64,000 bases of DNA, taken from contig CM069442.1 of NCBI GenBank assembly GCA_035610835.1, positions 64,209,431-64,273,430 of the forward strand, in the 5' to 3' direction. The notes beneath the pieces are model-generated. The model was given only the letters and a program-made list of their open reading frames with translations, did not search any database and was not told where the DNA came from. The position numbers and the translations under genes were made by a program. The DNA is from Ophiura sarsii (Eukaryota; Echinodermata; Ophiuroidea; Amphilepidida; Ophiuridae). Position 1 is the first letter of the stretch. The number at the start of each line of letters is the position of its first letter. Below, piece after piece: positions 32,400 to 45,976 of the stretch.

Positions 32400-35300
32400 A
32401 CTCTCATCTATCAGGAATCGTTTTTCAGGCCTAGATATTTCCAGTGGTATGTTAAAAATATGGGGTTTCTTATATATAATTCCAAAAAATGGGAAACGGA
32501 ATTTCATCGATCATCGGTTTCAGGGGAAATGTTATGGTAGGCCAAACGTCTATCACATCATCATTAATCACAGCTTTTCCCTGAAACCCCAGAACTTCCT
32601 GTTCAATGTACTGACATTCAACTTAATTTCAAAAAAATAACTGCTCGATTGAGAAACCACGTGAAAAAGACGACGGAATGGTCGAATGATTCAGCGCCTT
32701 TTCTGGTTTGTGTTCAGGTTTTGATTCCCCCCCCCCCAAAAAAACCCACCTCACAATGCAACCTCACTACTATATAACATTTTCCCGAGAAGTATCCAGA
32801 AACCACGAAACCTTTGATTGCATCAGTTCATGTGTTTTCAGGTGATATGCAGATTTTGATTTAGAAGGTGGAAAAAAACCCTGCATCCTTGCAACATCTA
32901 CACTTTCCTCACAAATGATGTTCAGATTATTTGGCAAGGTGCCAAATTCGGGAATTGGAGATTATCCGGACAACATGGTGCCTATGCAAAAGGCAAAATA
33001 AAGCTGGAACTAGTTACGAGGAATCCGAAATTTTGCAATCAGACCTTTAAGCTTGCAGAGTTTAAATAAAATTCGAATACCAACATAGAGCCCGTTCGTG
33101 CCTTGGTTGGTGCAAACATATTCAATGGAGTGCTAGCAGATAGTGTAATACGATTGACGGTATAAATCTTACGTACAATTCACTCATACGTACGTAAATG
33201 TATGAGCCAACGTACTAGTTATGCAGTGCGGCCTAAAAGACTTAAATATGTAACACACCTGTTATCAAACTGCAGAATCATCGTAATTTTCCAATCGCCC
33301 CCGTAGGAAAATCGCCGGAAACTGAGCCTAAAATAAGAATCAGTTCAGATCTGTCGACAAACAACGTATAACCTCAAACCATCATGACTATTATGATATG
33401 TTCTTCCCGATGTGGTTTATCAAGGAACGGCATAGACCCTATAAACCGTCGCAGTGTACATGTATGTTCACTATATAAGCCGGTAACGTCATCAAACACA
33501 TGTGTGAAGCACCGGTGCGATATGAAAGGATGCCCTAGTGAAATGTCATTCACAATGTCAAATGTGCTGCTTTCACTTGATTCTGTTTGGCTGCCGGCAT
33601 GTATACAGAAATTCAAATGCTTCTGTGAATGTATATACTACACCCTGCTTTCCGGCGACGTGGGGCTAGTCTCTCTTTAAAGCTGGATGACTAAGCAGCG
33701 GATAATTATAAGCGTGCAGCAGTCGAGACTGATCATAGACTATTACTCGTCCAAAGCAAGCACCATGGCTGTTAGGGATATCTGGCTTCTGACACATTTT
33801 CCGATTCAAGTTAATGAACTAGCGGACAGATGTTTAACACAAACTATCAGTGCTATGTTTTTGTAGTTATCAGGAGTAATTAAACTTAAGAGACCTTTCA
33901 ATAGTTGCACTTTTCTATGATATCAAATTCGAAGAGCGACATACTCTTAGTCTTAAGCGGAATGAAACTTCTTTCGAATCTTGATTAAGAAAATAATAAG
34001 TATAATGATAGTCTTTTCCTCCAGAAATGGTTGAAACAGCCAAACGATCAGACATTGCAATCTTCTCAACTCGCACTATAAATGTCATCATTTATTGAAT
34101 TGACATTCCCATCAGAGGAGAACCTTGATAATGCATTCGCCAGGAAGAAATGTAAATACCAAGACCATGTAGCAGACTGCGAAAAAATGGATGGTCTGTA
34201 CATGTGAACTATTTCCCATAGAAGTTGGGAGCAGGGGGATATACAATACCACGTTCAGCAAATGTCTGGCCTCCCTAGGAATCCCTAACGGGAAAAGAAA
34301 CCCATCTTAGACACATCATCCCAAACAGCCCTGCAAGCAAACTACATTATTAGTTTGCAGAGCAACCAAGGCGTTCAGACAGTTGGAGTTTATACCACCT
34401 CCAACGATATGCCATGAGGGAAGTATGACGATTAACTTGTTAAGTGCTCACAAAACCGGTTTACCCCGCCAATGTCTGCTGGTCCGAAGCCGAGAGAGTT
34501 CAGAGCATAGACTATATGCACAGATGAAGATAGATGAAGATAACTAAAGGAAAGCTATACTCTGCGCGCAATACGTTGATTTTCCCAGAATAGTCATCTT
34601 CCAAGAGAATAACATCGGGAGCGCTCATCTTAAAAAGGGTGACATTAAGGCTCCGAAGATGACTGCACTGGTAATCTATACCAATGAATTATTCTTCAAT
34701 AGCTTAGCAAAACCCGCAGTCTTCTATACAGGATTGCGAGTGGTTGACCTGGAGAGCTTTTCAATTCCGCTTGAGGTGACGAAGAGGGTCTCTCGTGACC
34801 CTGTTCCATGATTGGATCAATTTACATGGAAGCTGACCATCGTGTGGTCCAGGGTATATAGGCACGATACAACCCTTCGACATCATTAACGTAAAACTCC
34901 TCCTCCTGGACCGCGAACTTAAAGGCGATTTGAAAGAGAAGGAAAAAGTTCTTTGAGGGAGCGCTGAAAAACTCATCCTAACCTGCATGCACGGATATAC
35001 ACTAGGGTCAATATTTCTATGATATTTCACACAGTTGGGATAGGATAAGGACCTTGCTCGCCGCCTACTACGGGCAGAAGTGATGAATGCTCGGAGTCAA
35101 TCACTACACCACACCTGATACATCGTAATAAGACAACAGGATGGGTCGCAACATCGAGTGCTCTATAGACCATCATTGAAAAAATGAAGGCCTAAGTTTC
35201 GGTCTTTTAACCCAAAATATTTTAACCCTTCTAAGTGTAAGTTGTGTGCTTAGATCTATTAACATTACTACAATCTAGTGTCCAGCGCGAGACGCAGATT

Positions 35301-38300
35301 CTCAGTGACCAACGAACAAGCCAGATATTAATGTTATCCTGATGGATTGTACTGCCAACTTCCATATGCTCATACCAATTACACAGTGACCAATTACAGA
35401 ATGATCACTATTTCTAAGGCCTGTCACAAGGTCTATGAATAGACCTAGTGTGCTTCACAAAATTATTGGATAGAGGGACTGGTCAGGGAAAGCAATACAG
35501 ACCTAACTTCAGTTGTGATAAATTACATGAATTAGTTGAAAGCTGTTGGTCGACCCAATAGTGGCACGGTAATTGCAAACATTAGTAGTCGTCTTGCCTG
35601 CATACGCGAAATAGGAGTTAACTTATTTTTAAACCACGTGACACTAACGAGGACGCATAATATGATAGTCACCACCTTTCCTCTTATATGTAAAAATGGA
35701 CGGCAACTTGAACAATTAGCAATAATTATTGCATCGTGACAATCTAGGTCCTATATGGACATCGTACAGACCTGCACCTACTTTTAAATTGATTACAAAA
35801 TTGCAAGATACATTGTATATATATATAAGAGGAAACCCTCAAATATGAACTATCCATCCATCTATCAGTATAACGAGGGCGAGGACGTATGGTTGTGGTT
35901 ATGGTTATGGTTATGGTTCCTTTGTTATGACCGTTGATTTGCATCGACGTACGCATCGACCAAGCCTAAATGAGAGCGAGGTGTATTCATTGACAATGGA
36001 TTATCATTTCTACCATCGGCGGACACACATCGCCTTCAAATACGGATCCGGGCCGCAAGGAGCCGTAGACCTAAAAATCGGCCTCGACAGTTCAGTATAC
36101 AATTGTGTCGGAGACGTAGACGCAAAGGTTGGTTCATACCCTGATAATCATGCATAGGCAATGCTAAGCATAATGAAGGAGCAGGTAGCACACTTGACCA
36201 TACCTCTACTTCTAGGTACTGAAATAGGTACAGATATAGAAAATGAGGCATACATGTACTTCCAATAACCTTTGCAGATGATTTTCTCGTTTCTGTTTCC
36301 TAGTATAAAGCTAATGGTGGTGATGAAAGATTCATGGTGGTTGAACTGAATTTTCGTTATAGTTTCTTTCTTCATTTAACATATCATGATCACACACTCC
36401 GATTTGGCTCATTGATAAATTAAATCCCCTCTGTGAATATCCCAGACAGTTCAGCACAACGAGTGGCTCTTGAGAGATCTGGTCCTCGAATGATTAAGAA
36501 CCAAGGGATAAGGAACACTGACTAAAATATGCCAAATTTGTTGTTTCAATGTCAAGAGAGCATGAACCACGAAGGGGATTGCTTAAAAATAGACAACATC
36601 TATAGAAAGTCGGCTTTCACCATATCCCTCGCAATGCCCCCAGCTCTATTATCCATGGTTATGTACACTCTACTAAATTAAACTAATAGTAGTTGATATA
36701 AATAATGTCAATTCAATACATTCATGACTACATAAAGTCAGTGCCGTAAAAGACCACGGCACGCCAAACTTCCTGGGTATTACATGATTACCACAGATGC
36801 ATGTATGACTGCGATGAACAATTTATGTCTGATCTTGGTTTAAAATTCACTCAAAAGCACATAACTCTTTGAGCAAAAGGCCAAGCTGAAAAATAAATGA
36901 GTAGGCCTAGTCTAATTCATTATTCAAATCTCTGAAAATGATTTGAAGTTTCTGCTCGGCTATGAAAAGAAAGAACAATGTCACTCTGCATGGGGTAACT
37001 TGGTAAAAGTATTTATGAATATGCAAACGAATGCTGGTTCCCTGCACCCTGGATCCATGCGCCAACTTATCCATAGGTGCAGGCTGACAGGGTTCGCAAT
37101 TGCCGGCCGTTACTGCCGCTTTACCATATTACATTGTCGCTCTGATTAGAGAATAATCACTGCGTATAACAACTGTTCCGTGAATTTGGTTTGAAATCCA
37201 CGGTTGTTGTTCTGGTCATTCGGAATTGTCCCTCAGGGGCGCTTCACGAAAACAGTTGTTAAGCAGTCATTCTTCTCATTCATTACTGAAAAAGATGCAT
37301 ATTTATCCAAATCGTTGATTTGTACCGATATAATCGCGCTAATAATTGATTATTTATCTATTTATTCTGTCCACCGCTTCTGAGTTATTGAAACAGTCCA
37401 AGTCATGTCATCCCCTCATTAACATTTTTATCATTCAACCAATCAGTAATCATGGTAATAAGCTTTAATCGTGTTTTCTCATATCTCATTGAATATTCAG
37501 TTTAGGGGCGTGAGGCTTTAATTTGATTGGTCAAGTGAGCAAAACAATCGAACACTTTGGCGCAATGCTTTCGGGCAATTATTAGTAACCTGCGATCGGC
37601 GTGCGCGTTCTCATCTAACGATTAATTTACTTGGAATGCTCTTGGTACGCAGCTATCGCGAGTATCCATGAAGTAATGAATATGGCATAAGGTGAATAAC
37701 GATCAACACACTGTAGCTGAGATACCACATCGAACGCTGAATGCATTGTCTCGTGGCCATAGCTATGGCGCGATAGGAGACGCGCTATGACATGCATGTG
37801 AAGTCCGGCGCTGTGGTGAGCGCAGATACACGTGTAGTTTGTGCCAATCAGCAACTTTGTTATCATTATAAGCGTGAAGTTGGCTTGATCGAATTTATTT
37901 GTGGATCTATTTTTCGTCATTTCATGAATATGCATGACTTTTATGCCAGCAAATCACCGTGACCGGTGGCATAATTGGCGTGTACCTGCATCTATGGATG
38001 GGTGGAGTCCATTGATGCAGACCAGCATAACGAATACCGAGCACACAGCAATGACAGAACCGATTGGCACAATTCAAAGGCAGTGCGTCGAACGATCGCC
38101 ACGGGAGGCAAATCCTTTCACGACTCATGTATATTCAGCAGTTTATCAGCGCACCCAGGGGTATGCCACTGAGCTTGCCGATCGGGTCCACTTTTAAATT
38201 GAACTTAGTCAGCATAGAATTGATGGCGCTATACTGATAAGGCGTGATTGTAGCAGGGTTTGTAGCAGACGATGGTAGACACGAACGGTCGTTAATTTTG

Positions 38301-39230
38301 AATTTCCATTACTTTCAATGTAACAATGGATTTTGCCCGGGATTTTGATTATATGACCCCATAAAATTCATCACACGTTGGAACTAAATTATTTCATCCA
38401 AAAACCGCTGGAGTTGTCAGTATCATTTTTTGACAGCAAGCTGTGTGTAAATCTACCGCGTGCACAGCGCCACCAATTATATGCTGACTAACACGCCGGT
38501 CACCGACGCATTCCAGACGATTATCATAATTTATTCAAATATTCAAAAGGTCCGTTTTCGCTACGTACGTTAGTATACGACTTTCCTATCCCAAAATTAA
38601 TAGTATCCCTGGCACACCTTTGGAACTTTTTCCAGTCTTCTCATTTGAGCACCCTCGCAGGAGCCGTGTGTAAAATAGCGAAGACATGCAGGATCGAGTA
38701 TTCGTCCTAGCCAGTGTCCACTGCGTCACTAATCGTCACCGACCTTAATGCGTTTGGCTTGGCGCTTTGATAAGTTGTTGATACCTTTTTTCAGCGCAAT
38801 GCATGCGTAAGGCCTGATCGCTGTAGGTAGTGCGACAGCCCTTGTTGTTGTCGTAATTGTATGACCGCTGCGTACCACCGGTCCGTTATCCGAGATGGCA
38901 TAGTGATGCGGACTTGGATATTTGTGTCCTTCCTATAGTCTCGTTTCCCATCTCCGCACAATCGTGCATTTCTTATACGTTTGATGTTCGGAAAACCCGA
39001 AAGTCACTTCTACTTTTGAATGATTATTTTATGAGCCTATGGAAGCCGTTTATATATCACCACTCTGTAGAAAATATGTCATTTTGTTCTGATGATTTAT
39101 TGATAGTGACTCGTTACTCCATTTTAGGTTCAATAGCACGACTCATCTATATATCATGTCTACGTACTCTGCGTCCTAGTTTTTTTGGTCGCCAGCACAA
39201 CTCTGTATGTGCATGGACCCAAGGAATCTT
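32400..39230. other. Long stretch without recognisable gene
   Basis: Only short frames occur, the longest 125 codons at 38857-39234, with no domain motifs. A C run lies at 32728-32737. A short (GGTTAT)n array lies at 35891-35920. Dispersed exons of a gene in this stretch cannot be excluded by eye. Confidence 0.45.
35891..35920. repeat. (GGTTAT)n short array
   Basis: GGTTGT followed by three GGTTAT units and GGTTCC. Confidence 0.8.
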
Positions 39231-39480
39231 TTGACCAATTCTGACATTCATGAGCCATTTCCTCTGAGACAAGAAGCATTTTAAGTGATATGGTTACAAA
39301 ATCAACATTTTGACCCCTAGTGACCCCAAATATTTGTTGATTGTAAAAACCGAACTATTATATATGCGTACGGTCATAAGGAATATGTTGACCGATTTTG
39401 ACGATCCTAGGTCATTTCACTAAATTGGAAATGCGTTTAAGTGAAAATCACGTTTTGACCCCTAGTGACCCCCCTTTGAC
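39230..39480. repeat. ~150-bp imperfect tandem copies ending 'ttttgacccctagtgacccc'
   Basis: Both copies start with 'aaggaat...ttgaccgattttgac' type sequence and end with GACCCCTAGTGACCCC, near 39310-39331 and 39454-39472. This resembles the tail region of a dispersed repeat. Confidence 0.55.
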
Positions 39481-39790
39481 ATTTGACCCCAAACTGTGAG
39501 GTCCTGTAATGAAGGTCTGGTAGGGGGTCCTACTGACCAAATATGGTGATTGTAGCATGTAAACTGTAGGAGAAGAAGCATTTTGTAGATATATTGCCAG
39601 AAGCAGATGATGATGAAGAAGAAGAAAGAAACGGCAGAGATAGAGTACCTGGATTTTTGAAAAAATCAAGGTAACAATTTGTATATAATGTATATCATTA
39701 CTTCGTTCACTTTCTCATGTCCAACCTTTTTGCAATAGGAATATAAAATGTGGATGTTTACCGTATTTACTCGTATTCTGATTAGCCTAT

Positions 39791-40155
39791 TTAAAGGTAG
39801 ATGACCCGATCACATTTCGATTTTCAACTTGAAGTTTTCTATTCTACATGAAAGGTCATCCTTAAAAAAGTCGTGTTCCAAAGTTTGAGTTGCATAGCTC
39901 TCATGGTTCTTATTTTACACGCACAAGATGCTGTGAACTGTACCCATTGAGTAGTACACAAACTATATCGGTGGTATACCACCATTCGCGGTAATTCGAC
40001 GTTATTTCATCGATTTCTCCGTAATTATACCGATTTAGGCCGTCAAATTTCAGTATGATGATGAGAAAAATACGAGCTTTCATATGATATGAAAATCTCC
40101 GTATGTTTGAAATAATTCTGTGTTACGAAAATGTGATCGGGTCATCTACCTTTAA
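39791..40155. mobile_element. TTAA-flanked MITE with long TIRs (copy 4, best preserved)
   Basis: TTTAAAGGTAGATGACCCGA at the left mirrors TCGGGTCATCTACCTTTAA at the right, with pairing through ATCACATTTCG. TTAA stands at both ends. It shares 'gaaaggtcatccttaaaa' and 'gttccaaagtttgagttgca' with the other copies. Confidence 0.85.
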
Positions 40156-40159
40156 TTGA

Positions 40160-41525
40160 AGAGCTTGTCTCATGAGTGTGACAAATACGAACTACAAGTG
40201 ACAAACGGTACAACGATGGGTCGCTTCCTACGCTTTGCCAAAATCCAAAACATCGAGACATGAGTGTTAAGACTAGTTTAAAGATCCGGTAAGTTCGTCA
40301 GCATCTCGTGGACACTCGTTGAGTGGAAAGAGCTATTCAGTGGGCATGGTTGGAGCAGAAGCAAATACATTTATAGAACACGAGCCCAAATTTTGTTTTG
40401 TAATTATAATGTTGAAACATGTACAAAGTTAATACGTGCGAAGGGCACAGATATGTTCAGTTTTTTAAAATAATAAAGTGGTCTTAAAAAACGTTCCTGA
40501 AGCAATTTTGTGCGATATATAGATGGAGCTTATTCAAGGTGGTGAAACATTGAAATATTTCTCGCGATGTGCACATAAATTTGAAAATGTTACACTAAAA
40601 GGGTCCAGTATAACGTTAAAAACTCGTCACTTGTGATTGTGAGGGACTTCAACCCATAATGTTTATGATGGTCCTCACGGCTTTTCCATTTGAAATCCAT
40701 ACATCTATAAAAACATGACATTTATCTTCAACATGTTCAACACAAAGAGTGTATAATTTCATAAGGAGTCACGCATGCAGGTAATCCCATTTGACATTGA
40801 CATTATCATATCACAGTTGATGAATTCCTTAAACTTGAAAATCAACTATCACTCCATAATTTAGATGAGGTTTGGAGAATCTTTATATCTGGTAATTTAA
40901 CTATAAAAAGGTGTCTTTTTATGCTAGGTCTTTGAACGTCTTTCAAATGATGTTCTTACTGTATGTGATGATTTACCCTTACTCCATATTTGATGTGTTC
41001 TCCAAATCCTATTTAAAACGTGCATGGACCGCACGTAGCATTTACCTTGTATGATTCTATGTTATCATGTAAATATTTGTATATATTCTGCCTTTATTAT
41101 TTATACATTTGATAATATTGTGTAATATGGTTTAAGGACCCATCAGTCGAGAAGACTCATGCCACTGTTTCAAAAGTGTATGTCAAAATGAAAAATAAAA
41201 ATAAATAAATAAAATAAAAGTCCATTGAGAGTGGATGGATTTGAAATGGAATAGCCCAAAAGCGGCCCGATCATTTAATTATACTTGCATTTTACTTTAA
41301 CTGTGCTGACCAGGTGCTGACAATTATATTTTCCGGCATATCATACGAGGGGGTATCAACAAGTTCTTGACTTCACCAAGATGTGAAGGAGCCAGATTTT
41401 TTTTTTGATATGTAACCCTTAAGACATCTTTAAAAAGTCACTGTGCAAAGTCACACATTTCTCCTACTTTTTATTCCTGTCCACAGACCGCCATTGTAGA
41501 GATCCTCAGACAATGTCAGAGTGAC
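40160..41525. other. Intergenic DNA with an A-rich tail-like stretch
   Basis: A/T-rich 'aaaataaataaataaaataaa' at about 41190-41216 may be the 3' end of an old retroposon. It is followed by a foldback-MITE fragment near 41237. Confidence 0.4.
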
Positions 41526-41528
41526 CGC

Positions 41529-41779
41529 CATTGATTGATCCTCAGATTTCCTCAGATTGTGTTATTCCCAAAACAGCAATAAATGGTTTAAAGTGTTGAC
41601 AGAAAGAAGTCAAAGGTCATGTAGGGGTCATTATAGGTCAATCTGTGTACAACCCATGTTACCCATAATATTATTGTCACCAAGCTGGTTTGTAATAACC
41701 TTTGACCCCTTTCTGTCAAAACTATTTATTGCTGTTTTGGTGAATAACGCAATCTGAGGAAATCTGAGGATCAATCAAT
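41529..41779. mobile_element. 250-bp palindromic MITE abutting the giant foldback element
   Basis: 'attgattgatcctcagattt' at the left mirrors 'aaatctgaggatcaatcaat' at the right. The arms also share 'aacagcaataaat' and 'ttctgtca'. Its right end coincides with the left end of the foldback element starting at 41778. Confidence 0.85.
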
Positions 41780-42574
41780 GACATTTATAGATATTTTTAT
41801 GATGACAAATAGGGTAAAATTTAACATTAAAGGGGCATTCAAGGGTTATTTAACATGAGTGTATAGAATAACTAATAGTGAATTAGAGGCGTATCTAGGC
41901 GGAGTCTTCCATGCACCCCATGACTCCCTAAACCAACTTTTTGAACTTAACTTTCATGGTCCTAAAACATATTCAGGGTGTTACCAACATTAATTTTGGT
42001 GTTCTAAAGGTGTTTTAAAGGTTTATTCAAGATGGCATCCAAAATGGCCGCCCAAATGATCAAATCTCATAAAAGGATCAGCCAACATTATATGATGATG
42101 GTATATAGGATGTATATGATGTATATAAGACTGCTAGAAACTTATTGCTTTTGCTTTTTCAACATAATTATTTCAAATCAAAGATGGCGGCCAAAATGGC
42201 CGCCTTAATGTAAAATATCTTATAACAGCGTGTATTGCATTACATACACCAACTAATATGTTCTACTGATATACTAATGCTTTTAGATATACAACCCACC
42301 TCTCTAACAGTTTAATTGCTTATCACTCTCGTAAATAGACCTCATCTAGTAATATGTTTAGCTAACTACCAGTATCTAACTGTCTAAACAGATATTACTG
42401 ATTTTTTGGTTAGGGAAGTTGAAAACCTATCTTAGTAGTAGAAATATCCAAAAGGATCCCCAAACAGTTACAATCGATACCAATTATACATAAGTAGCTG
42501 TATGAATGTATCAATGACCTTATTAATCGATTATATTATCATATATCATTTACTTACTTAATTGCCTGGGTCAT

Positions 42575-43330
42575 TACGGTATCATTTGTGGTCATTAAAC
42601 GATCACCTGGGGTGATGAAATGATCACACAGGGTCAATACACGATCACTTTGAGTCATTAAATGGTCACTTGGGGATCATTGCACTTGGAGTAATTGAAT
42701 GATCTCTAGGGTTATCAAGTGACCGTTCGTGTCATGATTGATTGTGGTCACCAAGCTATCACTTAGGGTCGTCAAATGGTCAATTGGGGGTAATGAAACG
42801 GTCCTTCAAGATTGCATAGGGTCATTAAATAATCACTTTGTGTCAATGGTCATTTTGGATTATTACATTGTCACTTAGATTTAGTCAATGAATAGTCACT
42901 TGGGGTCACTAAATAATCCCCTCCGATTACTAGATGACGGCTTGGGTCATTAAATGATGAGCTGGGGGTCATTAAGATATCACTTGAGGTCATGTTATGA
43001 TCACTCAGGGTCATTAAACGATCACTTTGAGTCATTAAACGGTCAGTTCGGGTCATCGAAGAATCACCTGGGGTTATTACGTGACCTATCGGGTCATTAA
43101 TGATTGCTCGAAATTATTACGCTATCACTTTGGGTCCTTAGATGATCACCCGGGGTCCTTAAATGATCACCTGGAGTAATAATATGATCAATCAGGGTCA
43201 ATAAATGTTCACACAGGGTCAATAAATGATCAATCAGGTTCAATACATGGTTGCTCGGGGTCATTAAACAATCACTTTGAGTCATTAAATAGTTATTTCG
43301 GGTCATTGAAATATCACTTGGATCCGACCA
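42575..43330. repeat. 21-bp minisatellite, left orientation
   Basis: Units of GGGTCATTAAATGATCACTT type repeat with a 21-bp period and considerable divergence. Because 21 is a multiple of three, the minus strand stays open over several units and gives heptapeptide-repeat frames of no apparent meaning. Confidence 0.9.
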
Positions 43331-43369
43331 TTATCCGACCATCACTTAGGGTAATTAAATGACCATTTA

Positions 43370-44060
43370 AGGACTCAAAGTGATTGTTTTAATGACCTCG
43401 AGAAATCATTTATTGACCCTCAGTGATCATTTATTGACCCTGTGTGATCATATATTGACCCCGATTGATCATTTTATTACCCCAGGTGATCATTTAATGA
43501 CCCCCAAGTGATAGCGTAATGATCCCGAGCAATCATTTAATGACCCGATCGGTCACTTTATAGCCACCAGTGATTATTCGATGATCCGAAATGACAATTT
43601 AATGAATCAAAGTGATTGTTTAATGACCCTGAGTGATCATAACATGACCTCAAGTGTTATCTTAATGACTCCTAGCTCATTTAATGACCCAAGCCATCAT
43701 CTAGTAATCGGAGGGCATTATTTAGTGACCCCAAGTGACTATTTACTGACTAGATCCAAGTGATAATGTAATAATTCAATATGACCATTGACACAAAGTT
43801 ATTGTTTAATGACCCTAAGCAATCTTGAAGGACCGTTTCATTACCCCAAGTGATCATTTAATGACCCAACTAAAAGCGTGGTGACCCCAATCATTCATGA
43901 CACGAACGGTCACTTGATAACCCTAGGGATCATTCAATTACCCCAAGTGCAATGATCCTCTAGTGACCATTTAATGACTCAAAGTGATCGTGTAATGACC
44001 CTATGCGATCATTTCATCCCCCAGGTGATCGTTTAATAACTGCAAGTTACGGTAATGACC
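43370..44060. repeat. 21-bp minisatellite, right orientation
   Basis: The reverse complement of the left block: AATGACCCCAAGTGATCATT type units on the plus strand. Together the two blocks make a palindrome of about 1.4 kb. Confidence 0.9.
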
Positions 44061-44635
44061 CAAGCAAGCAATTAAGTAAGTAACAGATATAGGATAATAT
44101 AATCGATTAATAAGGTCATGGATACATCCATACAGCTACTTATGTATATTTGTTGTCGATTGTAACTGGTTGATGATCCTTTTGGATATTTCTATTTCTA
44201 AGATAGGTTTTTCAACTTCTCCTAATTATCACCATAAAATCAGTAATCTATCTGTTTAGTGGGTTGTATATCTAAAAGCATTAGTATACCAGTAGAACAT
44301 ATTTGTTGGTGTATGTAATGCAATACACGCTGTTATACATTAAGGCGGCCATTTTGGCAGCCGTCTTTGATTTGAAATAATTATGTTGAAAAATCAAACG
44401 TGCTGGATATGAGTTTTTAGAAGTCTAATATACATCATATACATCCTATATACCATCATCATTATGTTCCTTTTATGAGATTTGATCATTTTGGCGGCCA
44501 TTTTGGATGCCATCTTGAATAACCCTTTAGAACACCAATTAATGTTAGTAACACCCTGAATATGTTTAAGGACCATGAAAGTAAGTTCAAAAAGTTGGTT
44601 TAGGGAGTCCTGGGGTGCTTGGAAGACTCCGCCTA

Positions 44636-44925
44636 CAATCATGTTCAAAACTGTTGGGACACTTCCTGCATGTCCTGTGAAACGGTGGTCCCTCCCCCTA
44701 AACTCAATGTTGGTCCATATAAAAGCATCGACCAGCAACGGGCTGTGTTATATATATCAGCCCCAACATTGGTTTGGGGGGGGGGGGGGGGGGGGGGGGG
44801 AGAGGGATGGCAGCTTTACATGAACTAGTTTGACTATCATACTTTCAACTGACAGCTTTTTACTTATTTTGGAAGATATTTGATGCGCACGTGTATAGTG
44901 TCCCAACAGGTTTTGAACAAGATTG
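44636..44925. mobile_element. MITE A, copy 1 (left end of array)
   Basis: 290 bp between TA dinucleotides. The left end CAATCATGTTCAAAACTG and right end GTTTTGAACAAGATTG are inverted repeats of about 28 bp including GTTGGGACACT. The interior has a G homopolymer of about 24 nt. No transposase, so it is a non-autonomous Tc1/mariner-like element by its TA flanks. Confidence 0.85.
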
Positions 44926-45498
44926 TATTAAAGCCTTGAAAAAATAATGTACTAAATTCATATAAGTCCTTGTAACTGCATTAAAAAAGTTCCAAATTAT
45001 CTCATATTTGGCAATATTAGAGAGCGATAATGTACCATTAGTATCGTTTATTTAAAAAAGAATGGGTTAGTATTGTCTTCAATTTAAAGGGGCATTGTCT
45101 GAATTACGCACCTAAATGGTGCTTTTTAATAAAGACTTATTTCATAAGATATAGGTAAAACAAATAATGTCATTAATTAAACTAATGATTGTGTTATTGT
45201 GGTAGGGTGTGGGTGACCGTTTATTTCGGATTAAAATACTCTTAATTGAAGCATGTTAATTGAGACGCCATAATAATTAGGACTCGTATTCGTATTTGTA
45301 TAGAGGTAGATGTCAACAAACACAAAATATCCATTTGACAACGTAATACATTACCTATAAATCGCATGTTATTATTAAACATATTATACCCATTCGTAAG
45401 ATCCGGAAAAACGAAATCAACTTTAGAATGAAAAGTTACACACATTTCCAAAATAAAATACAAAACTAAACAAACGAAAACAAAACCATAAAAACAAG

Positions 45499-45572
45499 AA
45501 CCTATCGAGATTCGAACCAGTAATCTACTTATTCTAAGACAGGAAACATACCACTGAGCTAACTGGAGAGTC
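45499..45572 (-). tRNA. tRNA-like module 1 of unit B (degenerate)
   Basis: On the minus strand, TAGCTCAGTGG (A-box) and GGTTCGAATCTC (B-box) are correctly spaced. The acceptor and T stems do not pair well, so this is a tRNA-derived relic or SINE head. Equivalent copies lie in each B unit, at about 47201, 48905, 50349, 51793, 53496, 55197 and 56613. Confidence 0.45.
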
Positions 45573-45906
45573 AGCTTTATGAAGAGGCGTTTTGCTTATT
45601 AACTCTAGCACCGTATCGATCAACCACGGTCAACCCATCAATTACAATAGAACACTATGTACGGTCTACCAGAATAAATAGAAAGGAAGTATTGATCATC
45701 TTTTAAGATATTATTGGTAGACCGTGGTTAATCGTATTGAATTCGCAAAAATGATTATTATTTTGAAAAGTATGGAAGTGTATATAATGTTAATCGTGGT
45801 AGACCGATAATAATAAGTGTATTTCCATACTTAATCATCTCAGGAAGAATATTAGTTTAACAAGATAAATTGTTATACCCTATCTACTTATACTAGTACA
45901 ACGTAT

Positions 45907-45976
45907 TGCCCTACTAGTGTAGTGGTTTCGACTGACACCGCAGACTCTGTCCATGGGTTCGAATCTCAGCGCGGCA
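45907..45976 (+). tRNA. tRNA-like module 2 of unit B (degenerate)
   Basis: On the plus strand, TAGTGTAGTGG and GGGTTCGAATCTC resemble the A and B boxes. TGCC pairs with GGCA at the ends and GACA with TGTC in the anticodon arm. Other stems are imperfect. Copies start at 47609, 49313, 50757, 52193, 53904, 55605 and 57021. Confidence 0.45.

Noticed and set aside
38857..39234. 125-codon plus-strand frame as a gene
   Set aside because: No recognisable motif, no conserved-looking composition, and no convincing splice or promoter context.
42871..43763. Heptapeptide-repeat proteins with LMTPSDH-like units
   Set aside because: They follow from the 21-bp period of the minisatellite. Frames are open on mirror strands of the two arms and no start or splice context supports translation.
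42575..44060. CRISPR-like regularly spaced repeats
   Set aside because: Units are contiguous 21-bp diverged repeats with no unique spacers, in a eukaryotic genome.
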